From Tritrichomonas musculus (taxonomy: Eukaryota > Parabasalia > Tritrichomonadida > Tritrichomonadidae): 64,000 nucleotides of DNA. The stretch is taken from positions 1,054,001-1,118,000 of the forward strand of contig JAPFFF010000039.1 in assembly GCA_039105265.1 (NCBI GenBank). The letters are read 5' to 3'. The position numbers and the translations under genes were made by a program. Position 1 is the stretch's first letter, and the number at the start of each line of letters is the position of its first letter. The notes below the pieces were generated by a model. The model was not told where the DNA came from. It was given only the letters and a program-made list of their open reading frames with translations, and ran no database searches. Positions 21,283 to 30,179 of the stretch are shown piece by piece.

Positions 21283-23625
21283 ATGGAAGAAGACCAAAAT
21301 CTTTATTATTCAGCGAAATATCTATCTCATACGCAAAGACCTAATTCTTTAAAAGATAAAGGATTAAGAACATTCATTGAAATTGTTCCTTTGCATTCTC
21401 AGAATTTCAATATCATTTCGCTAATCCTTTTCCTCGATAGCTTAACCAAAGAATTTATATGCAACAACAAAAGAGTTTATAATGACATTTTTTCGTTTAG
21501 TTGCTGTAATAAATCAAAGATAAATACTGAAATTCAAATATTTAGCATAACTGTCAAAAACGATTTGGAAACCATTAAAGTTCTCGCTAGAGATCAACTC
21601 CTTGAAAACCAAACTATGAAAGTTGTTACTATTGATTTTGAAGAATGTATCATGACGTCGCCATATACTTTGAAAAATAAAGAGTGTCCTTTTTTGACTC
21701 AAGATTTTTGGAATAAACAATGTAAACATAAAAATTCAATGCTTTATACTTTTTGTAATTACGTAGCTCGAAAAAATTCTAATTTTCCAATATTTATAAA
21801 ATTTGCTTTTCAAAACTTTTTAGATAAAAGAACCTTGCGTAGAAGAGCCGTTAGTTTTCAAGGTTATGATGATTTTTATAAAATTTTATTGCATTTACCT
21901 GGTTTTGTTTATATTGAGATAAGTACTCAAAAAGTTCAGGACGATGGATTTGCATTTAAATTTAATAATGATTTTGCTTTTATTAAAAATATAATATGGA
22001 TTATGCCTTGGGCTTTAGAAGTTATAAATTATATGCATTATTTGCAAATTGATGCTTCTTTTTATGCGCTTAAGCCTTACAAATTTTGTATATACCATTC
22101 AATTTATTTCAATTCAAGTTTTCCTTTCGCATTATCAATTGGCCCTAAAGAGAACCGTTTTTTATATAATTTATTATTTGATGGATTAAATAAGTTTTGT
22201 TTAAATAAAAATGTTTTTGAAAATAAAGTTGTTTTATCAGATTTAGGTTCTCCTATCAAAAAGTTCTGTAAATTACATTCAAATATTCAATATTTTTGTC
22301 ATCGTCATATTATACAAATATTTGGACCTAAATCATCATTAGGCATATGGGTTGCAAGGTTATTGAGATGCAAAACATATTTAATATATAAACAAGAAAA
22401 AGAATTTATTTTAGTTGAAATGGACGAATATAAAAAAGATCCAAATTCACCTTTATTTGACGATACCGATCAAGATAATGAAAAAAAACAAAAATTAAAA
22501 GATTTTGAAATTATGTTAAAAGATATAGATGAAGTGGAAAGAATGCCAAATAAAGAAGAAATTAAAAAAAGTGATTATTATATTGCTAATTGGGCAATAT
22601 GGATTCGTTCTGACCACCATGTAGCTCGTTGTTCAAATCATTCGGAAGGTTTCCACGGAAATATCAATCAAAAATTGCCAGATTCCGGAACTCATTCATT
22701 TAAAACTGGTTTCACAACAATTGTAAATTATTTATTAAATTATATAAATAATTACTCAGATATTTGTGGAAATTCTTTTCAAAATAAACATCAAAAAATG
22801 ATTCAAAAAGTTATACAAATTCTTAGCAAGAGACCAGATAATTATTTAAAATGTTCAAAAGAAAATTGTGATTGTGGTGAAGATGATTTTGTTGAATCAA
22901 TTTATGGAGTGAAACTTCCTTGCATACATACAATATTAAATAATTTTTGCAAATCAGAAATATTTAATATTGTTAAAAATAGCAATGAAATTGATATTCA
23001 ATATTTATTTGTTCAATCTCTCAAAAAGTTCCCCAATTATAAATTTGAAAAAAATCTTTTTAAATCAAATAGAAAAAATATAGATAGAATAATATCAATA
23101 TACGAAGTTGAAAAGAATAGAAAGTTTGATAAGGAATCATTGAATATATTAGGCTCTTTTATTAATGAGTTTCTTAATTGTTTTACATATGTTTTACCAA
23201 AATTCCCAAATATTAATCCAAATGATGCCAAATATTCTGGAAATCATTTTGATTTTCGAGCACTTGATGAAAAATTGGTTTTCAGAAAAAAGAAAGAAGA
23301 AAGTAACACAAGTCAAAAGAAAGAAAAATTAAAACTTGAAAATTTATACGACGAAGATGACAATTTTGATTCAATGATAAAAGACTGTAATGCTGACATC
23401 GAATTAATTAAGAAAAAATACTATGAAACGAAGGCTGAAATTAAAGGAATGTATCCTCAATTATCATATCATGATATCGAAAAAATATGTTTTTCTAATT
23501 TTGTCCGCTATGTTTTTGAAACTAGATGCGATAATTCAGGTGTCATATATTTTTTATCTAAATTCAAAATAGCAAGTTGGAAAAATGCAGATTTAGCTGT
23601 AGGTGGTAACAGATTTTTCTCTTAA
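21283..23625 (+). CDS. Mutator-like (MULE) transposase
   Basis: An intact 780-residue protein. The MULE DDE catalytic core is readable: Asp257 in LQIDASFYALKPY, Asp320 in VVLSDLGSPIKKFC followed by the FCHRHI Cys/His motif (339-342), and Glu455 in SNHSEGFHGNINQKL. An acidic/basic insert lies between the second Asp and the Glu (about 375-430). Downstream, a Cys/His cluster around 534-556 (CSKENCDCGEDDF, then PCIHTI) resembles a SWIM-type zinc finger, as in other MULE transposases. It cuts and joins the element ends. The start at 21283 lies within the terminal-repeat copy of the promoter, and the stop at 23623-23625 touches the inner edge of the right inverted repeat, so the gene fills the whole unique core. 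Confidence 0.9.
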   Translation: MEEDQNLYYSAKYLSHTQRPNSLKDKGLRTFIEIVPLHSQNFNIISLILFLDSLTKEFICNNKRVYNDIFSFSCCNKSKINTEIQIFSITVKNDLETIKVLARDQLLENQTMKVVTIDFEECIMTSPYTLKNKECPFLTQDFWNKQCKHKNSMLYTFCNYVARKNSNFPIFIKFAFQNFLDKRTLRRRAVSFQGYDDFYKILLHLPGFVYIEISTQKVQDDGFAFKFNNDFAFIKNIIWIMPWALEVINYMHYLQIDASFYALKPYKFCIYHSIYFNSSFPFALSIGPKENRFLYNLLFDGLNKFCLNKNVFENKVVLSDLGSPIKKFCKLHSNIQYFCHRHIIQIFGPKSSLGIWVARLLRCKTYLIYKQEKEFILVEMDEYKKDPNSPLFDDTDQDNEKKQKLKDFEIMLKDIDEVERMPNKEEIKKSDYYIANWAIWIRSDHHVARCSNHSEGFHGNINQKLPDSGTHSFKTGFTTIVNYLLNYINNYSDICGNSFQNKHQKMIQKVIQILSKRPDNYLKCSKENCDCGEDDFVESIYGVKLPCIHTILNNFCKSEIFNIVKNSNEIDIQYLFVQSLKKFPNYKFEKNLFKSNRKNIDRIISIYEVEKNRKFDKESLNILGSFINEFLNCFTYVLPKFPNINPNDAKYSGNHFDFRALDEKLVFRKKKEESNTSQKKEKLKLENLYDEDDNFDSMIKDCNADIELIKKKYYETKAEIKGMYPQLSYHDIEKICFSNFVRYVFETRCDNSGVIYFLSKFKIASWKNADLAVGGNRFFS

Positions 23626-23682
23626 CAAATTTCTGAGAAGACTCAGAATATTTTAAATAAGCTTTATCAAAAAAAAAAAAAT

Positions 23683-23715
<33 letters not shown>

Positions 23716-23785
23716 CACAATAATATTAAATAATCAATTTTGTTTGTTTTTTGTTTGTTTTATTTTCATCTTTTTATTGCCACCG

Positions 23786-24176
23786 TGGTCGTCCTATGGG
23801 CGGCAATGTCGTCAATTCCAGATCTTCCGGATGAAATCGTGATATCTTTGTCCGGATGACGACTCGCCGCAGTTACAACCAGCTAGCTGCTAAGCATTGC
23901 TGATCGTGGTCTTGCTATGGGCGGCAATGTCGTCATTCCAGATCTTCCGGATGAAATCGCGATATCTTTGTCCGGATGACGACTCGCCGCAGTTACAACC
24001 AGCTAGCTGCTAAGCATTGCTGATCGTGGTCTTGCTATGGGCGGCAATGTCGTCATTCCAGATCTTCCGGATGAAATCGCGATATCTTTGTCCGGATGAC
24101 GACTCGCCGCAGTTACAACCAGCTAGCTGCTAAGCATTACTGATCGTGATCATGCTATGGGCGGCAATGTCGTCAT
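23786..24176 (-). repeat. 120-bp tandem repeat array, right inner module (3 full copies)
   Basis: Inverted copy of the left arrays, with GATCTTCCGG landmarks at 23821, 23941 and 24061. Ends in the CTCGGTTTCTTTGATTGG segment that closes each module. Confidence 0.9.
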
Positions 24177-24549
24177 CTCGGTTTCTTTGATTGGTTTAGT
24201 TCTATAAAAATGGCGCTTTTTCATGGTTTTATCTTAGTGAACTTTTTCAAAACTTTACAAGAAAATTTTAGAACTTTATCTTTTAAAGAATTAGGTCTTT
24301 GCGTATGAGATAGATATTTCGCTGAATAATAAAGATTTTGGTCTTCTTCCATAAATATAAAAAGACCATAATTCTTTCAAAAAGTTATATATATTTATAA
24401 AAAAAAAAATTTAACAAATTTCTGAGAAGACTCAGAATATTTTAAATAAGCTTTATCAAAATAAAAAAATTAAAAAATCGTAATAATAATATTAAATAAT
24501 CAATTTTGTTTGTTTTTTGTTTGTTTTATTTTCATCTTTTTATTGCCAC

Positions 24550-24821
24550 CGTGGTCGTCCTATGGGCGGCAATGTCGTCATTCCAGATCTTCCGGATGAA
24601 ATCGTGATATCTTTGTCCGGATGACGACTCGCCGCAGTTACAACCAGCTAGCTGCTAAGCATTGCTGATCGTGGTCTTGCTATGGGCGGCAATGTCGTCA
24701 TTCCAGATCTTCCGGATGAAATCGCGATATCTTTGTCCGGATGACGACTCGCCGCAGTTACAACCAGCTAGCTGCTAAGCATTGCTGATCGTGGTCTTGC
24801 TATGGGCGGCAATGTCGTCAT
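24550..24821 (-). repeat. 120-bp tandem repeat array, right middle module (2 full copies)
   Basis: The shortest sub-array. Same orientation and flanking segments as the inner and outer right modules. Array length thus differs from module to module: 4, 4, 3, 2 and 5 full units from left to right. Confidence 0.9.
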
Positions 24822-25194
24822 CTCGGTTTCTTTGATTGGTTTAGTTCTATAAAAATGGCGCTTTTTCATGGTTTTATCTTAGTGAACTTTTTCAAAACTT
24901 TACAAGAAAATTTTAGAACTTTATCTTTTAAAGAATTAGGTCTTTGCGTATGAGATAGATATTTCGCTGAATAATAAAGATTTTGGTCTTCTTCCATAAA
25001 TATAAAAAGACCATAATTCTTTCAAAAAGTTATATATATTTATAAAAAAAAAAATTTAACAAATTTCTGAGAAGACTCAGAATATTTTAAATAAGCTTTA
25101 TCAAAATAAAAAAATTAAAAAATCGTAATAATAATATTAAATAATCAATTTTGTTTGTTTTTTGTTTGTTTTATTTTCATCTTTTTATTGCCAC

Positions 25195-25827
25195 CGTGGT
25201 CGTCCTATGGGCGGCAATGTCGTCATTCCAGATCTTCCGGATGAAATCGCGATATCTTTGTCCGGATGACGACTCGCCGCAGTTACAACCAGCCAGCTGC
25301 TAAGCATTGCTGATCGTGGTCTTGCTATGGGCGGCAATGTCGTCATTCCAGATCTTCCGGATGAAATCGTGATATCTTTGTCCGGATGACGACTCGCCGC
25401 AGTTACAACCAGCTAGCTGCTAAGCATTGCTGATCGTGGTCTTGCTATGGGCGGCAATGTCGTCATTCCAGATCTTCCGGATGAAATCGCGATATCTTTG
25501 TCCGGATGACGACTCGCCGCAGTTACAACCAGCTAGCTGCTAAGCATTGCTGATCGTGGTCTTGCTATGGGCGGCAATGTCGTCATTCCAGATCTTCCGG
25601 ATGAAATCGCGATATCTTTGTCCGGATGACGACTCGCCGCAGTTACAACCAGCTAGCTGCTAAGCATTGCTGATCGTGGTCTTGCTATGGGCGGCAATGT
25701 CGTCATTCCAGATCTTCCGGATGAAATCGTGATATCTTTGTCCGGATGACGACTCGCCGCAGTTACAACCAGCTAGCTGCTAAGCATTACTGATCGTGAT
25801 CATGCTATGGGCGGCAATGTCGTCATC
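25195..25827 (-). repeat. 120-bp tandem repeat array, right outer module (5 full copies)
   Basis: GATCTTCCGG landmarks at 25231, 25351, 25471, 25591 and 25711. The array is followed by the terminal segment that mirrors 19495-19690 and ends the element at 26020. Confidence 0.9.
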
Positions 25828-26034
25828 TCGGTTTCTTTGATTGGTTTAGTTCTATAAAAATGGCGCTTTTTCATGGTTTTATCTTAGTGAACTTTTTCAA
25901 AACTTTACAAGAAAATTTTAGAACTTTTTGTATGCCTTCTCAATTAACTCAAAAAGTCAGAATAACGAATTTTCCTCAGAAAAAAATGGTGTAACTTTTT
26001 CTATAGTTTGTCATTCCGCCATCACTTCATTAAT

Positions 26035-26837
26035 ATGTAGGCTACTCATTTTTTTGAAATTAAAAAGTGCATTTTTTTCGATTAATTTTTAGAAATATTC
26101 AATAAATTTAAAATATGAAATTGTATACACAATACATATTTATTTTATCTTAATTAGAACACATAATATCTATTATTCACGAACTTTTTTTCAGCATCAT
26201 TATTTCAAATATCACAAAATCAAGTTTATGTAATTGTGGTTTGGAATAATTTTTAGATTGATATATAGATATGTATAATAATATTTAAATTAAAATATGC
26301 TTCCGAAAAGGATTTCTTCCAAAAAAGTTGAAACAAATATTAAAATTGATTTATCACAACTTACAATAGACCTAGAGATATATTTTTGATATATTATATT
26401 CTCCATCGTCCAAGCTACAATTTGATATCATTTGTTTATTTCTAACTCTAAAGATAAAGTTTAGTTGAGAATTTATATTGAAAAAGTTGAATTAATAAAC
26501 GGAATGATTCAATTTCCTATGACGCGAAATGAAATAATAAACGGTCAAGTGTAAAATTTGCTAATAAAAATTATATATTTAAACTATAAATATATCATAG
26601 ATAATTGATTAAAAATTATTAAATCAAAAGAATGAAAATTCATTGATTTTTCATTCAATTCCTATTGAAATTATAAAAATAAATAAAAATACCATTCAAT
26701 TTTTTTCAAATTAAAAAAGTCGATTTTAAACTTTATCTTTTATATTTGAAAAATATTTCCTATCAATTATTACTTAATTATATATGCTTTATTTAAATGT
26801 ACCAAAAAAATAAAAAACTTGTAGAAAGCCTACACAT
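26035..26837. mobile_element. 803-bp non-autonomous transposon, 10-bp target duplication
   Basis: The direct repeat CTTCATTAAT flanks it (26025-26034, 26838-26847). Ends: ATGTAGGCT at left and inverted ATGTGTAGGCT at right. The left duplication overlaps the right duplication of the MULE, so the two elements sit in almost the same target. About 150 bp inside (26401-26562) are homologous to 59773-59937 within the element 59405-60893, and the first ~40 bases also resemble each other. The two elements belong to one family. No coding region. Confidence 0.65.
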
Positions 26838-27520
26838 CTTCATTAATGAATTTATAATTTATTAATGAAGTCAAGAATTCAAAATCACTTCATTAATGAA
26901 TTTATAATTTTTCAAAATCTCTGGAAATATCTTGAAGAAAAAGTGCTCTTGAAATAAAATAAAAAAATATTTAAAAATTAAATGTAATGAAAATTCATTA
27001 TATATTAATAAATCTTTAATTATTTATATATTAATCAAATAATGCAAATTTTCCAAAAAACTTTAATATTTAGAAAATATTTTCTAGAATTATATCATTC
27101 TTTTATCTAAAATATTAATTTGATCATAATTTGGAATTTTTATTTGGTTTACAATGGAAAAAAATGAATAGCATTATTTCATATTAATTGAATAGGGCAC
27201 TATTGAATTTTATCATTCATCAAAATTATAGGTTCCTATAGACGGATTTTATATTTGAGATTTTAATTAATAATTATTAAATATAATTAGTATAAATATC
27301 AATTTTGTTATGAAATATCTTATTTTTTTTATTTTCTGACAGTTTACGAACGGTTAAACCCCCTATTTTGAAAGGTTAGATAAACGTTTATCTTCAATGT
27401 CTTTTATCAAAAAATGAAGAATTCAATTTTTTTCAATAACATAATTCAAATTTTCAAAAAGTATTCAATTATAAAATTTACATTTATAAAAAGATAGATC
27501 AAAACGGAAAGATAGATATT

Positions 27521-28372
27521 TTAATCAGACTTGAAAATTGGTTGATTTTCAGAGTCATGACTTGTAACTTCGCACGTAAAGGTTTCACTGAAACGTTCAA
27601 GAGAAGGATTCATCCTTTCAATTAATCTCTTTGGAGTGATATTTGGGCATTCGTTTAATATCTTGCACAAATAATATGTGAAAATTCCATGGGATCTTCT
27701 TCCTTCTTTTGAATCAGGGTCAGTTGTCTTGTTTACATAAAGAGAAATGACATCAGAGTTATTAGCAACTGATTTGATATCGAAAACAGAACCACCAGAT
27801 GTACAATCGGAAATAAATACAGCTTTGCAGCGTCCATTATAATTTTCGGAAATTAATTTTCCGAATTCGTTGCAAGATATTGTATTATCTTTGAATTCAA
27901 TTCCATGGCTGCCATTGACGATTGAATCTCTTCCAGAATAGAATACTGTGAGTTGCTGCAATGTATATTTCAAGAATAATTCAAGGAATTGTGGATATTG
28001 TTGGCAATTGCAGTTGTATAGGTAAAAAACTTTGAAACCAAGTCTATGGTGATGAAGTCCAATAAGATAGGCGTCATTCATTGGACCAATCTTTGGATCA
28101 TGCTTATCATGAGCATAATTGTTGACTAATAAGAAGCAAACTTTTTGAAGGTTTTCAGTTGGGACATCTGAAGGATTTGATTCATTTAAGCACTTTCCAA
28201 TTCTTTGCAATGATTGGACAAGTTTCTTCTTGTTCGAAACTCTACGGACACGTTGGAATTTCTTGTCTGAAAATTCGTTATTTTTACGATATAATTTGGC
28301 GCCACGATGTTCATAATGTGGGTGTTTTTGTTTTCTGTCTGGTTTATCACAGAATGCTGCTGGATCTTCCAT
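27521..28372 (-). CDS. Metacaspase-like cysteine peptidase (clan CD, C14) with altered His motif
   Basis: A 283-residue protein with a basic N-terminal region (1-60) and a caspase-fold core. VCFLLVNNYAHD (78-89) is the first strand. LTVFYSG (141-147) is the strand that normally ends in the catalytic SGHG. VFISDCTSGGSVFD (185-198) holds the catalytic Asp-Cys pair with Cys190. In place of the usual His after SG there is Arg148, but a His follows in NGSHGIEF (His156). The missing acidic loop between them makes the region shorter than in classic metacaspases. Either the catalytic His is displaced or this is an inactive homologue. The ATG at 28372 is preceded by an initiator-like TCATTTTTA. Confidence 0.75.
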   Translation of the reverse strand: MEDPAAFCDKPDRKQKHPHYEHRGAKLYRKNNEFSDKKFQRVRRVSNKKKLVQSLQRIGKCLNESNPSDVPTENLQKVCFLLVNNYAHDKHDPKIGPMNDAYLIGLHHHRLGFKVFYLYNCNCQQYPQFLELFLKYTLQQLTVFYSGRDSIVNGSHGIEFKDNTISCNEFGKLISENYNGRCKAVFISDCTSGGSVFDIKSVANNSDVISLYVNKTTDPDSKEGRRSHGIFTYYLCKILNECPNITPKRLIERMNPSLERFSETFTCEVTSHDSENQPIFKSD

Positions 28373-29010
28373 TATATTTATTAAATAAAAATGATATGAA
28401 TCTTAGTTTTTTCTTTGAAAAAAAAAAAATCAAATTTTTTTTCTTCTCAAATTTAATATCTCTGATTTTTTGAATAAAGATAAAAGTGTAAAAAAATAAT
28501 TTTATCAAAAAAAAAAAATAAATTCTCAATTTTTGAGAGCTTAGAAAATAATCTCTCAAAAAATACTTTATTACAAACTTTGTCTTTCAGGTTGAAAAGT
28601 ATATTCACTTATGTGTGATATATGAAAACAATAAGTTTCTTATTGGAAAATATAAAGATATTTAAAAAAAGATTTTCACTAACGATTGCAAAAAAAAATA
28701 AATGCATAAACATAAAAATTACTTATATATCCCTTATATTTAGACTAATTTAATATATAAATTGAAAAAAATATAATTTTATGTTTTCTTTTGATTTTAA
28801 ATTTGAAATTTAAATATCTAATATTTTTGTAAAAGGAAATATTATTTCTAATATTATATATGATGAGTTCAAAGATTTAAAAAAACAAATCATAAGATTC
28901 AAAATTAATCATTTTTATTTAATGATGAGAAAAATGTGTTTTTAAATACATTTATCGTATTGAGAATTTGAATGAATTATTCTCTATCAAAAAGTGGAGA
29001 AAAAAACAAA
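28373..29010. other. Divergent promoter region between two host genes
   Basis: The metacaspase-like gene and the FGE-like gene are transcribed away from each other across about 650 bp of A/T-rich sequence. Apart from the two initiator-like elements near each start I see no motif. Confidence 0.4.
28387..28394 (-). promoter_or_regulatory. Initiator-like TCATTTTT upstream of the metacaspase-like gene
   Basis: On the reverse strand TCATTTTTATTTAATAAATA precedes the ATG at 28372 by about 20 bases. Confidence 0.4.
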
Positions 29011-29019
29011 TCATTTTTA
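29011..29019 (+). promoter_or_regulatory. Initiator-like TCATTTTTA
   Basis: Lies 5 bases before the ATG at 29025. It argues for that ATG over the longer open frame that begins upstream without an ATG. Confidence 0.45.
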
Positions 29020-29024
29020 CGCTT

Positions 29025-29708
29025 ATGAGTGCACTTGAAGACTTAGTTTTTGTTGAAGGAGGTACATTCCAGTCCACATCAAATACAAAATATCCTGATG
29101 ACTATACAGTCCACAAAGAAACTGTTAAATCATTATACATATCAAAATATCAAGCCACGGTTGCACTATACGAAAAAATAATGGGCAGAAATCCAACAAA
29201 ATCAACAAACAAAAAATGTCCAGTTGAAAATATTTCTGGATATGATTGTATTAATTTTTGTAATTTATTAAGTGAATCAGAAGGACTCCAAAAGTGTTAC
29301 TCTTTTAATGGAGAAAAATGGACTTGTGATTTTTCAAAAAATGGTTATCGTATGCCAACTCTTCCAGAATGGGAGTTTGCAGCAATAGGAGGAAAATATA
29401 GTAAAGGTTTTAAATATTCTGGAGGAGATGATATCGAAGAAGTAGGATGGTACGATGGAAATTCTGGAAATCATGCTCATGAAGTTGGATTAAAAAAGCC
29501 AAATGAACTTGGATTATTTGACATGAGTGGAAATGTTGGTGAAAGATGCTGGAATCCATCATATAAAGGAGAAAATCCGGCACATGTCGGGCGTGGAGGT
29601 TGTTGGATTTATTATGAAGGATACTGTGAGCCTAATTATCGATTTGTTACAACTGAAAACTTTTGTGGAGAAGGACTTGGAATTAGATTAGTAAGAAGTG
29701 CAAAGTAA
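29025..29708 (+). CDS. Formylglycine-generating-enzyme (FGE/SUMF1, DUF323)-like protein
   Basis: 227 residues from MSALEDLVFVEGGTFQ. The FGE-sulfatase fold is clear: FVEGGTFQST at the start, SLYISKYQATVALYEKIMG, GYRMPTLPEWEFAAIGG, NELGLFDMSGNVGERCW, GRGGCWIYYEGYC and the closing GIRLVRSAK. In true FGE the domain oxidises a sulfatase cysteine to formylglycine in the ER. Here there is no signal peptide. A lone Cys sits in RGGCW, with another five to six residues on in EGYC, where FGE has its catalytic Cys pair region. Many DUF323 proteins in protists and bacteria have other or no enzymatic roles, so the function is open. Start chosen by the initiator at 29011; the open frame upstream has no ATG. 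Confidence 0.8.
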   Translation: MSALEDLVFVEGGTFQSTSNTKYPDDYTVHKETVKSLYISKYQATVALYEKIMGRNPTKSTNKKCPVENISGYDCINFCNLLSESEGLQKCYSFNGEKWTCDFSKNGYRMPTLPEWEFAAIGGKYSKGFKYSGGDDIEEVGWYDGNSGNHAHEVGLKKPNELGLFDMSGNVGERCWNPSYKGENPAHVGRGGCWIYYEGYCEPNYRFVTTENFCGEGLGIRLVRSAK

Positions 29709-30167
29709 ATAACAAAAAAGTATTAATGAATATTTTTAATTAGTCTGAAATCATGTTTTTAGACGTACTTAATAGTATTTGTGTTAATGTAGTCAGGTGT
29801 AATTTGTTTTGTATTAATTTAAATTTATCAAGATATCAATAGTTGAATTTTGTTTTATTGAAAAATTTTATTTTCAATATTTATTTCAATTTTTTCAATA
29901 TATTCGATCAAAACTTTCCACATTTTTGAAATGTTTTTTCTGTATCAACAAAAGTATATTTTTAAAAAACAATGTGTAAAAATTCAATAATAAATGAAGT
30001 TCTTTATTTTTAGAAATTTTTTATAATAAAACAATGATACGAAATCCAAAAACTTTCCATATGAAATAATGTTTTCAAAAAAACGGTTGATTCATCCCGC
30101 CAATTTTTATAAGAAAAATTTATGGAGGAACTTAAGAGAGGAAGTAATTTTCTCAATTGAATTGATT
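29709..30167 (+). other. Intergenic spacer
   Basis: A/T-rich spacer between two forward genes. It has AATAAA-like hexamers near 30010 and no open frame of note. Confidence 0.4.
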
Positions 30168-30176
30168 TCATTTTTT
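30168..30176 (+). promoter_or_regulatory. Initiator-like TCATTTTTT
   Basis: Lies 3 bases before the ATG at 30180, the usual short leader of trichomonad genes. Confidence 0.4.
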
Positions 30177-30179
30177 TAA

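Larger units (their letters stand above)
19495..26020 (+). mobile_element. Mutator-like element (MULE), complete, with modular GC-rich terminal repeats
   Basis: The 9-bp direct repeat ATCACTTCA flanks it (19486-19494, 26021-26029), a classic Mutator target size. The extreme ends are inverted (GGCGAAGTGACAAACTATAG at left). The long terminal inverted repeats contain five modules: two left of the transposase, three right of it and inverted. Each module holds a 120-bp GC-rich tandem array, an A/T-rich segment, and a copy of the transposase promoter. All but the innermost also carry the first ~26 codons of the transposase. The transposase frame is intact and the modules are nearly identical, so the insertion looks recent and possibly active. 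Confidence 0.85.
19141..27366. mobile_element. Outer DNA transposon (8.2 kb with nested insertions), 8-bp target duplication
   Basis: Inverted ends of about 28 bp: ATAGGGGGTTTAACCGTTCG at 19141 and the inverted equivalent ending at 27366, with one difference in the next nine bases. The direct repeat TTTGAAAG flanks it (19133-19140, 27367-27374). Two other transposons, 19495-26020 and 26035-26837, lie inside. Without them the element would be about 0.9 kb, with no coding region, so it is a small non-autonomous element that became a landing site. Confidence 0.7.

Noticed and set aside
19688-25827. CRISPR array
   Set aside because: The 120-bp units are contiguous tandem repeats without spacers, flank a eukaryotic transposase and are inverted on the two sides.
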